Origin: Harmothoe impar
Taxonomy: Eukaryota > Annelida > Polychaeta > Phyllodocida > Polynoidae
Assembly: GCA_947462335.1 (NCBI GenBank)
Contig: OX381707.1
Coordinates: 60,737,773-60,801,772, forward strand
Reading direction: 5' to 3'
DNA: 64,000 nt
The first letter of the stretch is position 1; every line of letters starts with the position of its first letter. The translations under genes were made by a program, and so were the position numbers. Below the pieces are notes generated by a model. That model worked only from the letters and a program-made list of their open reading frames with translations, searched no databases and was not told the DNA's origin. Shown piece after piece: positions 49,769-58,773 of this stretch.

Positions 49769-50665
49769 TCATACTTCAGTTTCAACAATGTTGTCGTACA
49801 CAATATTGTAAAACTTGTAATATTCAAATTCTGTCGACGTTGATCTGTTGCATGGTTTTTTCTTGACTAAGTAGACAATCCCAATCACAGCTATCACTCC
49901 CATTATAAGACTAACACTTATCCAAACAGGTAACAATTGGGGAGATTGGTTTAGTTCAACAGTATCAGCAGCAGAAGCAGGAGGAGGAGGAGGAGGAGCA
50001 GTAGTTTGATAAACTTTGAAAGTATCAGAATCAGTTTGTGTATCAATAACAGGTGAAGTAGTGATTTGTTTCAGAGTTGTAGAAACAAAGTTTGTTTCTA
50101 TACTTCCTTCAGTACCGGTAGAACTAGGTTTTACAGTCCATAGAGTTAATTCAGGATCATAACTGACGCTGGCCGATTTAGTAGTAGTATCTAGAGTTTG
50201 AGTAGACAATGGGCTATTTGTTCCAGGACCTTTAGAGGTCGTGATGTGGGTAGTGGTGACAAATCCGGCGTCTGTGGAAGTGTGAGTCACCTCCTTTTCC
50301 TGTTTAGCTATCGTAAAATCCGAAGGTGTAGAAATGTAAGTAGGATGTACGAGGCAGTTCCATCTGATAGTATAGTTTACGTCTTGAGGAATAGAATCGC
50401 AGTCAAAACTATCCCATTGATCTCTTATGTCTACGATTTTAAGACTTTGAAATTTCTGAAACACAGCTGTGTTGAATTTAATCATTTTGCATAGTCTCCA
50501 GTCTAAGTGATAATAGTGATGGTTATTCCAAATGTGAAAAGACTCAGGATCGACTTGACGACAAGTGATGACTCCCTCTTTGCAGTCACACTTTTCACAT
50601 ATATCGATTTGGCAATTTGTTAATCCAAAAAGAAGCACAAACCCGAGTAAAATAGAACTCTCCAT
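49769..50665 (-). CDS. Mucin-like type I membrane protein 1
   Basis: Encodes 298 residues from ATG 50665. There is a signal peptide (about 1-18), a small Cys-rich ectodomain with CEKCDCKEGVITC, LDWRLC, VDIRDQ and further cysteines, then a long Ser/Thr/Pro-rich stalk. A transmembrane helix near the C-terminus (WISVSLIMGVIAVIGIVYLV) is followed by KKK and a short Tyr-rich cytoplasmic tail. The ectodomain recalls an LRRNT cap, one leucine-rich repeat and a C-terminal cap. It is paralogous to and divergent from the gene at 51261. Likely a surface or envelope glycoprotein; attachment or decoy roles are inference. Confidence 0.8.
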   Translation of the reverse strand: MESSILLGFVLLFGLTNCQIDICEKCDCKEGVITCRQVDPESFHIWNNHHYYHLDWRLCKMIKFNTAVFQKFQSLKIVDIRDQWDSFDCDSIPQDVNYTIRWNCLVHPTYISTPSDFTIAKQEKEVTHTSTDAGFVTTTHITTSKGPGTNSPLSTQTLDTTTKSASVSYDPELTLWTVKPSSTGTEGSIETNFVSTTLKQITTSPVIDTQTDSDTFKVYQTTAPPPPPPASAADTVELNQSPQLLPVWISVSLIMGVIAVIGIVYLVKKKPCNRSTSTEFEYYKFYNIVYDNIVETEV

Positions 50666-51260
50666 TTTGGGTTTCCTCTGTTCTCTTCGGCTGTATCCCG
50701 TTAACCTAGTTCTATTTAACACAGACGGAATTGATAGTAACTTTACCCGTATGAGAGGCGGGAAATCGCTTAACCTAGTTCTTCAAGCATATACTTAGTT
50801 AGACAGTTCGGGTTATTACCGCTAAAACTTCTGCTTGGAGAATATATTCAGCGTCTGCGCTGTCTCCATGCTGATGTCTAACCTTCTTCGTGTAGTACAC
50901 TGACACTGAACAACGGGTGGGAGAGTGAATATGCGGGTCATTTGTTCTGCGAGGCTGATTCACTCTCCCACCCGATGTTCAGTGTCAGTGCAGTATAGCG
51001 GTAGCGTTAAACAACGGGTGGGAGAGTGAATCAACCTCGCAAGAAGAAATGATGTGTTTATTTGATTTAATAAGATTATGCATCATCTACGTTTACATTT
51101 GCGTATTTATTAAACAAATAATACGGCAATATTTAAACATTAAGTAAACTGTCTTGAAACTTATCTTTTAAAACAAAATTTAAAGACCGGTCTCGACGAC
51201 TGCTTCAGTGTAGTCGCCGCGAAATGTGAATTCAGAACTCAGAGGATAATCGCGTACGAA
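50666..51260. promoter_or_regulatory. Divergent promoter region with cruciform
   Basis: It separates two divergently transcribed membrane protein genes. It contains a 33-bp inverted repeat (50898-50930 with 50958-50990, one mismatch) built on CGGGTGGGAGAGTGAAT. A third copy of the core lies at 51013-51030, followed by CAACCTCGCA, which mirrors 50949-50958. It could be a shared enhancer/operator or an origin-like structure. Confidence 0.65.
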
Positions 51261-52046
51261 ATGCTTACAGAAATGCGAGTGTTTGGATTAGTGAGTCTTT
51301 TCATTGCAACAGTTGTATTCTTCGGAAGCTCGACATCGCTACTATGTGATGAGTGTACTTGCCGTCGAGCAACAGTCACTTGTCGCCACGAACATATTGT
51401 TGGACTGTTTAAAATGGAGAGGGCTAGAGGCTTAGTGCATGGAAGAGTTCACAAACTAGACTTGCGCTTCTGTTGGATTGGGGCCCTGACTGAAGAACTC
51501 ATTTTGTCTGTCTTCCCTCACGTCAAAGTCTTAGATATAAGAGATTCGGAACTAATTTGTGATCAACGCTACTTGAATTTTAGCGGCAAGTCTTTTACGA
51601 CTAAATACAGTTGTGATTTAGACACGCTTCTAACTACGACGACTACAACTTCAGTGACATTGAGTGACAAAACTAGCACTGTCGCTACAAAGACTACTAC
51701 TAAGGTTCGAATTCCAATTTTTCTACCCACTACACGCCGAGCTATTGTTGTAAGGACGACAACAACAACAACAACAGAGTCAGCCACTACTGACCCTCCT
51801 TTCAATCCCGCCCTTCAACAATATACTGCGACCCTCGCTTGGTGGGTCTATGTATTGATCGCTGTTGTCGTGATGTTGCTTATTGCTCTTATTGGGGTGC
51901 TTATATACATCAGAAATAGAGCTCACCCCCCTATACCGGATATTCCTCTAGACATGTTGTCTAAACATCTGCATAAAAGGAGGTCTTCACCACCTCCTAG
52001 CAGTCCGTCTTCTTCTCAAACGTTGGTAACTATTCTTTTCTTTTAA
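51261..52046 (+). CDS. Mucin-like type I membrane protein 2
   Basis: Encodes 261 residues: signal peptide (about 1-27), a Cys-rich ectodomain with CDECTCRRATVTCRH, LDLRFC, VLDIRDSELICD and a final Cys pair, a Thr-rich stalk with runs of Thr, a transmembrane segment (VYVLIAVVVMLLIALIGVLI) and a cytoplasmic tail rich in Pro/Ser. It shares the C-x-x-C-x-C...TCR...LxLRxC...DIRD order with protein 1 and is clearly its paralogue. A second in-frame ATG is four codons downstream. Confidence 0.8.
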   Translation: MLTEMRVFGLVSLFIATVVFFGSSTSLLCDECTCRRATVTCRHEHIVGLFKMERARGLVHGRVHKLDLRFCWIGALTEELILSVFPHVKVLDIRDSELICDQRYLNFSGKSFTTKYSCDLDTLLTTTTTTSVTLSDKTSTVATKTTTKVRIPIFLPTTRRAIVVRTTTTTTTESATTDPPFNPALQQYTATLAWWVYVLIAVVVMLLIALIGVLIYIRNRAHPPIPDIPLDMLSKHLHKRRSSPPPSSPSSSQTLVTILFF

Positions 52047-52202
52047 GCTTGCTAATCAAGCCTTAAATGTAAATAGTTTTGAATATAAATGTTTATAAGC
52101 ACGTCTATTAATACATGTATATAAGCATGTCGCTTGAATAACTAATATAATGTGACTCATAATATAGCATGTCGCTTAAATAGCTCCAAGCTGTGTATTG
52201 AC

Positions 52203-52249
<47 letters not shown>

Positions 52250-53651
52250 GATAAGTTTATGCTAAAGGAAATTTTGAAATAATTTATCCTCAGTGAGCTG
52301 TTTGACGCAGAGCAGCTGTTTCCTGGACGGTATAGAGGGAGACAGCAGCAAGTCGAGGAAATTGGAGCTTTCGCCTAGCTCTGCAGACTACACTGCTAGT
52401 CAGCTAGACTACGTCAACTACCCTCTTCTCTCAGCTACAGACTTACATGCAAGACTACACTTCTAGACGTCTAGACTACTTCAACTACTCTCCTTTCAAC
52501 ACAAGGATATGCCTTCTCTCAAGTACTACAGACTTACATGCAAGACTACACTTCTAGACGTCTAGACCACGTCAACTACTCTCCTTTCAACACAAGGATG
52601 TGCCTTCTCTCAGATAGAGACTTACATGCAAGACTACGCTTCTTGACGTCTAAACAACGTCAACTACTTTCTATCATATAGTTTTTGTCTTGTTTTTTGG
52701 TTGTTAGATTGTCGCCCAATCTAGATGGAAGGTTCTTACTAGACTAAGACTGACTGACTGACTGACTGACTGACTGACTGACTGACTGACTGACTGACTG
52801 ACTGACTGACTGACTGACTGACTGAAATATCTGTGATTATTCCGCTTTTGAGTTGTTGTTGTTGTTATTGTTGTGTCAAATCTGTGATTTTGAATCGTGT
52901 TCGATCGGCATTGTCATTGTCATTGTCATTTTTAGTGTGCGTGTGTGAATTGTTAGGTTTGTTAAAGCTAATGAAAACATATAATCATTATTTGCTAGTC
53001 ATATAATCTTATTACTATATATTAGATGCATAAAAGCTTAGTGTGTGTGATTTAAAGTAGTAAATCATTTAACTGCTATGTATTTCACTGTATATCAAGT
53101 CGATTAGTGTGTGTGTTAGTAAGGAATCATTCACTGAGTATTTAGTACCGGTACTCTTAGCACTCACTGCATATCAAGCTGATAAGTGTATGTTATTTAG
53201 TATAAGCAACGAATCAGTATTCTTAGTATAAGCATATAACTATATTTTGTTTACTCAAGTTCATAGAACAATCATGTTATCAGGTATTACATGAATATCA
53301 GGTGCTAATCTATATGCTAAACACGCTATCAGGTATCTTTTTATTGAAGTCAAGTATTACATGAATATCAGGTGCTAATCTATATGCTATACATTCTATT
53401 AGATATTTTGTGAGAAAAGGCTCAGAGACATTGCCTAAGTATGCTAATCTATATCTTAAAACATGCTGCTTAGTATTTTACGATAATCAGACGCTAAATC
53501 ATTTATGTATTAACATGACAACTTTTAGTAAACTCTTCAGCGATAGATGAAACAAAAAAGTTCTTTTAAATAATGATAATAATAAATACAATAAATCAGA
53601 CAAATTGTGATCACATTTTATTTATTTATTTATTTATTTCATTTACATTGA
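52047..53651. repeat. Repeat-rich spacer within the Polinton-like element
   Basis: Holds a (TGAT)n microsatellite at 52203-52249 and three 88-91 bp tandem units starting ACTTACATGCAAGAC at about 52441, 52532 and 52620. A (GACT)n microsatellite lies at 52749-52824, two 76-bp units with ATGAATATCAGGTGCTAATC at about 53285-53400, and a TTTA run at 53607-53640. No ORF of note. The TTTA run reads AATAAA several times on the minus strand, just after the protease stop, so it probably supplies the poly(A) signal of the capsid gene cluster. Confidence 0.75.
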
Positions 53652-54071
53652 TTACAAGAAAGCAACTAGTCTATCATTATATTCAGTGTCAAAAGTAAAA
53701 TGGTTTACAAAGTATTTCAAGTCATGACCGCGACAGCGAAAATAAGCATACAGAATACAATAATCTCCACACACGTCACTAGTTTGGCTTTGAAGGCGAC
53801 GAGTAGAATACATATATGATTTATTCGCATTTATTAAGAAAGGTTTAACTTCGCGGGGTGGGTTCCCTAAAGAATCAAAATATTCAATGGTGTCAGATAA
53901 AAACAAACACACCCAATGCTTGCCAGGTCCAAAAGAACTGTCTGTGTTTACTACATATAATCCGGGTTTTTGACCTTTCATCCATAGTTCGTCATAAGCT
54001 ATTACCCCTTTGAAATATTTAGAAGTGTATGGATCATTTCTAAGATAGTGGGCGATTTCTAATTCATTCAT
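53652..54071 (-). CDS. Adenain-like cysteine protease (virion maturation)
   Basis: Encodes 139 residues. The catalytic set is visible: His in GKHWVCLF (about 52), Asp in EYFDSLG (about 66), Gln in RLQSQ and Cys in DVCGDYC (about 101), the layout of the adenovirus/Ulp1 (C5/C48) peptidases. It would process capsid precursors in the nucleus. Its ATG overlaps the TGA of the capsid gene by 4 bases (ATGA, 54071-54068). Last gene of the cluster. Confidence 0.92.
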   Translation of the reverse strand: MNELEIAHYLRNDPYTSKYFKGVIAYDELWMKGQKPGLYVVNTDSSFGPGKHWVCLFLSDTIEYFDSLGNPPREVKPFLINANKSYMYSTRRLQSQTSDVCGDYCILYAYFRCRGHDLKYFVNHFTFDTEYNDRLVAFL

Positions 54072-55402
54072 GTTTCAACAACAACGTTTCTGGCTTGATC
54101 AATTTTCATCAAAGCTTCAAAACTACCGTACACAATCACTGTAGTCGCATTTTCTAAGGCTTTTGCAAATTTAGCAGTGAGTCTAGTTTGACCCCTTCTT
54201 AGAGGGTTAGAATACAAGGCGTTCTTGCTTTTTTCTAAGTCAAAAACATAAATAGCATATCCGTGTAAGAAATCAAAGTAACTGATGTTTGGTAGTTCTT
54301 TCTGTTCAGGTGGTACACAGTCGAATAACCTACAATAAGTAGATGCGTAGTTCTTATCAGTAAAATTTGGTTGCATTGGTCGTCCTCCACAACTTTGACC
54401 GTCTATTTGAAAATCTAGATAATTCAAGTCAAAATTTTGGAAATTAAACGGGTTATGTTGGTTGTCAGCGCTGTATGCTGAAGATAGTACAAATCCGACC
54501 ACGAGACATTTAAGAATTGAATCTTGAAATAGATTATCCATAGTCCAAGTATAGCTGTCTTTTGGAATGTTATATGCCTTGATTTCGCTTCTGGTGAAAG
54601 GATATAGCGCCATTTCTTTCTTTAACATTTCACCATGAGCAGTTAACACACCTGGATGCATTCTAGCATACGGTACAAGTAAAGTTGCGTCTTGAATGAT
54701 CACAGAATATGATTTTGACGTAGTTGCATATGACGGATCTTTTGGATCAGGAGTTTTAAACATTAATGCAAAATTGTCAGGTGTAGGATAAAATTTTAAA
54801 TTGATAGGGAGTCCGTTAATTAACAGCCTGTCTTGTTGACAAATATCTACAAACATGTTAGCTTTCAATCTCAGAGTTTTTCCAGATTTAGTCATTTGGT
54901 GTCTGTTAGATAGACCAGTGTTACCGTCTCCTAATATAAAATCATCCATTGATTCTGCTGAATCTGGGTAAAATCCAGCTACACTCATAACAGTTTTACA
55001 TTCTTTTTCTCCTTTTTTCAAAAGAACATCAAATATAGCTTTATATGCATTATTACTTCCAACAGTAGACGTGATATTCTGCTGCTGAATTGAAAAATCA
55101 AACTGTCTAAACAGAGATGAGCTAGGTAAATTAATTAAAGAGACTATATTTTTAGCTGTGACTGGTTTGTTTTTATCGTCATTAATGATAACATCTAGCA
55201 GCAGTGAAATGTCTTTTAACACAATGTAATCAGAGGAATTGTTATGCACGTCAAATTCTAATGTAGACCCTTTAGAAATTTGCCCGATTGGACGATAGTC
55301 TTTGACATAAATATCTTGAATAGCGGTCTCGACTGGTGGGACATTAAATAGAGCTACTCTGTGGTCGAAACCTTCTTCTGCGTTATTCAACACAAATGTC
55401 AT
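54068..55402 (-). CDS. Major capsid protein, double jelly-roll (hexon-like)
   Basis: Encodes 444 residues. The N-terminal pattern ALFNVPPVETAIQD...RPIGQISKG...LEFDV...DYIVLKDISLLLDV, followed by SLFRQFDFSIQQQNI and NAYKAIFDVLLKKGEKE, is that of Polinton/adintovirus hexon-like capsid proteins. These form pseudo-hexameric capsomers from trimers. Length is in the lower range of the family. ATGA overlaps occur at both ends, with the basic protein gene upstream and the protease downstream. Confidence 0.9.
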   Translation of the reverse strand: MTFVLNNAEEGFDHRVALFNVPPVETAIQDIYVKDYRPIGQISKGSTLEFDVHNNSSDYIVLKDISLLLDVIINDDKNKPVTAKNIVSLINLPSSSLFRQFDFSIQQQNITSTVGSNNAYKAIFDVLLKKGEKECKTVMSVAGFYPDSAESMDDFILGDGNTGLSNRHQMTKSGKTLRLKANMFVDICQQDRLLINGLPINLKFYPTPDNFALMFKTPDPKDPSYATTSKSYSVIIQDATLLVPYARMHPGVLTAHGEMLKKEMALYPFTRSEIKAYNIPKDSYTWTMDNLFQDSILKCLVVGFVLSSAYSADNQHNPFNFQNFDLNYLDFQIDGQSCGGRPMQPNFTDKNYASTYCRLFDCVPPEQKELPNISYFDFLHGYAIYVFDLEKSKNALYSNPLRRGQTRLTAKFAKALENATTVIVYGSFEALMKIDQARNVVVET

Positions 55403-55698
55403 TTTCTTGATTTAGGCTTAGTCTTAGTAGTATTGCTGGTTTTAGTGACTTTTTTAACGGGTTTCTTTTTTGTGGACTGTCTCTTTGGCTTCCTAACAAC
55501 AGAATGACGAGTGCTAGGTCTGGAAGCTGTATTTACTTGTCTTTTTAAAGTTTCTTTAGCTCTCTCTATCACTCCTTGTTCTGGAGAAACTAAATTGAAT
55601 CCTGATCCTTTTCTTAGAGGGTAAAATTTTTTAGTCGATTTTTTGTTTGAAAGCTGTTTCCAGACTTCCATGTCTGGGATATACGGAACAAAACTCAT
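55399..55698 (-). CDS. Small basic virion-associated protein
   Basis: Encodes 99 residues starting MSFVPYIPDMEVWKQ, with a Lys/Arg/Thr-rich C-terminal half (KPKRQSTKKKPVKKV) like a DNA-binding tail. Polintons commonly have a short protein with a PYIPD..W start just upstream of the capsid gene; a role as a core or internal capsid protein is inferred. Its stop overlaps the capsid ATG (ATGA). Confidence 0.75.
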   Translation of the reverse strand: MSFVPYIPDMEVWKQLSNKKSTKKFYPLRKGSGFNLVSPEQGVIERAKETLKRQVNTASRPSTRHSVVRKPKRQSTKKKPVKKVTKTSNTTKTKPKSRK

Positions 55699-55754
55699 CT
55701 TAACTGTTCAAAGGTGTGTCTTCAACTGAAGCCCGTGCAGACTAAACACTAAAT

Positions 55755-56135
55755 TTATCGTTTCTTCAAATGCAACACTAAATATAGGTCGTTGAACTTA
55801 GAAGAAAGTAAGCTTCCATCTGACAACTTTAGTGAAAAATTGATCCTTGAAATGTATGTCCTAGATACTCGTATGTAATAAGCATTTGTATACTGAGCGC
55901 TTTTATTAAGAATTTTTAGCGTAGGTGCTAGCTTACCATGAACAATGCTGTTTTCTACTAAGTCACAATTGACATATAAAGGTTTAGACAATTTTGTTTT
56001 AAAACCACATTCTACAAGCGCACATTCCCAATGACCATCAAGTTCTAATGGTTTAGGAAGTTCCACTATAAATTCTGAAATTGTGTTATTCAAATAAATG
56101 TCTTGAGAATCTTTAGGACTAACGTACAGAAACAT
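55755..56135 (-). CDS. Penton-like minor capsid protein
   Basis: Encodes 126 residues. The start MFLYVSPKDSQDIYLNNTISEF, then PKPLELDGHWECALVECGF, matches the pattern of Polinton minor capsid proteins (x-YP-x-N-x-F...L-x-G-x-WEVAL-x-E). Those are single jelly-roll vertex proteins. It is shorter than usual, so it could be N-terminal only or a reduced form. It begins 31 bases after the integrase stop. Confidence 0.75.
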   Translation of the reverse strand: MFLYVSPKDSQDIYLNNTISEFIVELPKPLELDGHWECALVECGFKTKLSKPLYVNCDLVENSIVHGKLAPTLKILNKSAQYTNAYYIRVSRTYISRINFSLKLSDGSLLSSKFNDLYLVLHLKKR

Positions 56136-56166
56136 GTCACGACATCAAATGAAGATGTGTATCAGT

Positions 56167-57288
56167 TTAAGTTTGTTTTTGTAGATTTTTCAAGTCTCGT
56201 TCAGAGACCCAAGAATTATACTTTTTAGGCCAACCTATCCAACTTACTATACGTCCAGGGACTTTTTTCCGAGTCTCTCTTGTCAAAACTTCATCTACAG
56301 TATAAGTTGCATCATCTCTGACTATTATTTTTTCTAGTTCTTCTTGATAAAATTTACCTTCTACAGGATCATTATCCCAAGACTTGATAGAATATAATGC
56401 AATCTCCTGTTGAGTTTCTCTTTCTATTACTGTAAAGATCTCATATGTCCATTTTTCGTCATATGCGCGTTCAAATGGAGATCTATATCGAACTAATCGC
56501 ACTCTGTCTCCAATATTGAATTTATAAGGGGATCTAAGTTTAGGAGGTTTCTTTCTAACTCTAGGGTTTTTAAAATCATATTGGTTTTTCCATAGCGTGA
56601 CAGTATCATCTGTTTCTCGAGCTTGAGTTGGGGTCATTTTGATCGTTCTATGTTTAGACGTGTTGTAAGCTTTTGTGACATCATCTAATATGTCAATCCA
56701 ATTCTGTGTGTGGTTCTGATTCAGGTACTTAACTAATCGACGTTTCAAAGATTGAATTAACCTTTCAGACATTGCTTCTTTAACTTCGTTAGTAGTTGTA
56801 AAATGCTGAATACCTAAACGCCTTAAATAAGTTTGTGTTGATCTACCGGTAAATTCTTTTCCTTTGTCTGTTCTCAATTTAAGAGGTTTTTCTGTTGTAA
56901 ATACTGTATCTAAAGCAGTGACCATTTCTTTGCTAGTCAAAGATGTCAGAGGCACTGTCCAAGCATACCGGGTAAACACATCAATCATTACTAAAACATG
57001 TATGAAACCCTTGTTTTGTACTTTACTTTTCTTATTTCTGCTATATGCAACCATATTCATTGTGTCTGCTCCCCATTGTTGATTCTTAGCTGAGACAATT
57101 ATTTTAGGTCTTTTTATTTGTCGATTAGGTCTTGTGTGTAATGTAAATGTCTCTTCTCCTTCTAACCAAGATTTTACGTCTTTAAATTTGTAACCTAAAT
57201 TCTTTACAGCGTTGTACAAATCATAGACATCTCCATACGAAGCTGGGTGAGCGGGATCAAAATAAACTGCTGCTAAATCTGCATTCAT
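56167..57288 (-). CDS. Retrovirus-like integrase with C-terminal chromodomain
   Basis: Encodes 373 residues from ATG 57288. The N-terminal part has the Polinton pattern FDPAHPASYGDV...SWLEGEETFTLH. The RNase H-fold core has D75 (QWGADTMNMV), D141 (LRTDKGKEF) and E175 (EAMSERLIQSLK). An SH3-like segment (KFNIGDRVRLVRY) follows, then a chromodomain (YTVDEVLTRE...IVSWIGWPKKYNSWV). It would insert the linear genome into host DNA, the chromodomain biasing it toward modified histones. ATG overlaps the upstream stop (ATGA). Confidence 0.93.
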   Translation of the reverse strand: MNADLAAVYFDPAHPASYGDVYDLYNAVKNLGYKFKDVKSWLEGEETFTLHTRPNRQIKRPKIIVSAKNQQWGADTMNMVAYSRNKKSKVQNKGFIHVLVMIDVFTRYAWTVPLTSLTSKEMVTALDTVFTTEKPLKLRTDKGKEFTGRSTQTYLRRLGIQHFTTTNEVKEAMSERLIQSLKRRLVKYLNQNHTQNWIDILDDVTKAYNTSKHRTIKMTPTQARETDDTVTLWKNQYDFKNPRVRKKPPKLRSPYKFNIGDRVRLVRYRSPFERAYDEKWTYEIFTVIERETQQEIALYSIKSWDNDPVEGKFYQEELEKIIVRDDATYTVDEVLTRETRKKVPGRIVSWIGWPKKYNSWVSERDLKNLQKQT

Positions 57289-57405
57289 AACGGTTTCCAA
57301 AAGTCTGTCCAATCTTCTTCTTTTTCTTCTTCTTCTTCTTCTTCTTCTTCTTCTTCTTCTTCTTCTTCTTTAATTGTACTTAACGCTTTGCTGTTTCTTG
57401 AAGAG

Positions 57406-57439
<34 letters not shown>

Positions 57440-57929
57440 GCTTATATACCGGTACTTTTAGCTTGTCTTCTACTGGTGTTAGTTTAGACTCAACTGTTAT
57501 GCTTATGGGTTTTCTACCTACCGGTACTCCCGGTGGTAGAGGAAGTGATAATGATGTCAATCCAGACCCTATTAGCTTTCTTCTGTTAGGGTTTCTGACT
57601 AAAGTGTTTGGAATATTAGTTAAATTATTGTAAAAAAGTTCAAGTCCTATTGGTTCATAGTTTTTGTAATTGAACAAAGCGTCTTTTATCAAGTCTGTTA
57701 TATGAGAACCTTTAACTGGGTGGCTATCTATTATTATCTCACCTCTCTCATTCCAAGGTATGCTTTTTTCTACATATGATAAAAGAGCTTCTGCATTTCT
57801 CTTTTGATTTTTAGAAAATGGTTGAAGCACTAATTCTTTGTCTAATTTAGCGTCTACTATTTTGTTTGCTGTGACTGGTTCTGAAGTGTGAATATACTGA
57901 TCATACGGTACTAACGCCATTTTCTTCAT
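57285..57929 (-). CDS. Conserved Polinton protein with Ser and Glu tracts
   Basis: Encodes 214 residues. The start KMALVPYDQY and the LDKELVLQPFSKNQKRNAEALLSYVEKS region match a conserved, unnamed protein usually found next to the small basic helical protein in Polintons. The C-terminal third is low complexity: a poly-Ser tract and a long Glu run encoded by (CTT)n on the plus strand. Start and stop both lie in ATGA overlaps. A minor structural role is possible but not shown. Confidence 0.75.
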
Positions 57930-58249
57930 AGCAATTTTAATAGAGAGTCTTTAGCAGCTCTCAAGACGCTTATCATTTCCCGATAATGTTTTTTGATCAA
58001 CTTTAATTTAGAATTGAATGCTAGACGTTTTTTAACTAACTTCTGTAGCAAAATTTTATACTTTGTTGTCACTCTGCGGATTTTAGATGGTAGTTTCTTG
58101 ACACAGTTTAGTAAATTGTATGAAATTTCGCACAAAGCTTCTACTTGCTTAACTGTAGCTGTTGATAACAAACACCGCGCTTGTTCTACACTAGTGTTCA
58201 ATAATAGTTTGATGTAATCCGCCACAGCTCTTAACCGAGCAGAAGGCAT
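57926..58249 (-). CDS. Small basic helical Polinton protein
   Basis: Encodes 107 residues, almost wholly helical and rich in Leu and Lys. The motif STATVKQVEALCEISYNLLNC followed by a basic coiled-coil-like segment is a recurring signature of a short protein in Polintons and adintoviruses, sometimes compared to adenovirus core proteins. Its stop overlaps the next ATG (ATGA at 57929-57926). Confidence 0.75.
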   Translation of the reverse strand: MPSARLRAVADYIKLLLNTSVEQARCLLSTATVKQVEALCEISYNLLNCVKKLPSKIRRVTTKYKILLQKLVKKRLAFNSKLKLIKKHYREMISVLRAAKDSLLKLL

Positions 58250-58293
58250 AATTCAAATGACAACTAAAAGGTCAAGCATACAATATTTATCAC

Positions 58294-58773
58294 TCAAGTT
58301 GGGGTGTTTACATCAGAAGCTGAACACGCAAATGCTGATACATCTTCTAGCACATCAGGCTGGGTGGGTATTACAGGCATGTATGATCGAGTTTTAGACA
58401 AGTCTACTTCATCTGCATTATCTCTGACAAAGCGCATATTATTCACAGTATCTTGTATACGATTCAATTTCATACTATAGTCGTGAAGATTTTCCAGCAA
58501 TAACAACAAGACGTCTCTAGCATTAACAAGTCCATTTGACATTCTGTTTTTTATAAATGAACAGTAAGGCGAATGTCTTAAATGTTCTAAGTCTACAGTA
58601 TCAGTCGGTCTCCAAGAATGAAGAACTATACCACAATAATGACACTGTACTGAATCTGCGCCTCCAAGATAAAATAATCCAGACTCTACTAATTCTTTTG
58701 GATTAGTAAATCTATTCCATGACACAAAGGTTCTTTCTCTTGTTCCACGATCAGCAAATCTAGGATACTTCAT
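58294..58773 (-). CDS. BIR-domain (IAP-like) protein
   Basis: Encodes 159 residues from ATG 58773. A single baculoviral IAP repeat fills about residues 14-75: RTFVSW, LVESGLFYLGGADSVQC, then zinc ligands C44-x2-C47-x16-H64-x6-C71 with GIVLHSW between. This is the exact canonical spacing. No RING finger follows; the rest is helical and unassigned. BIR proteins bind caspases or act in mitosis. In an element of this kind the simplest inference is inhibition of host cell death. The ATG lies inside the ATPase end (14-base overlap). Confidence 0.88.
   Translation of the reverse strand: MKYPRFADRGTRERTFVSWNRFTNPKELVESGLFYLGGADSVQCHYCGIVLHSWRPTDTVDLEHLRHSPYCSFIKNRMSNGLVNARDVLLLLLENLHDYSMKLNRIQDTVNNMRFVRDNADEVDLSKTRSYMPVIPTQPDVLEDVSAFACSASDVNTPT

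Noticed and set aside
49769..52046. Membrane proteins as class III (gB-like) fusogens, as in nematode Mavericks
   Set aside because: They are far too short and consist of a small Cys-rich head plus a mucin-like stalk; no fusion-loop architecture is visible.
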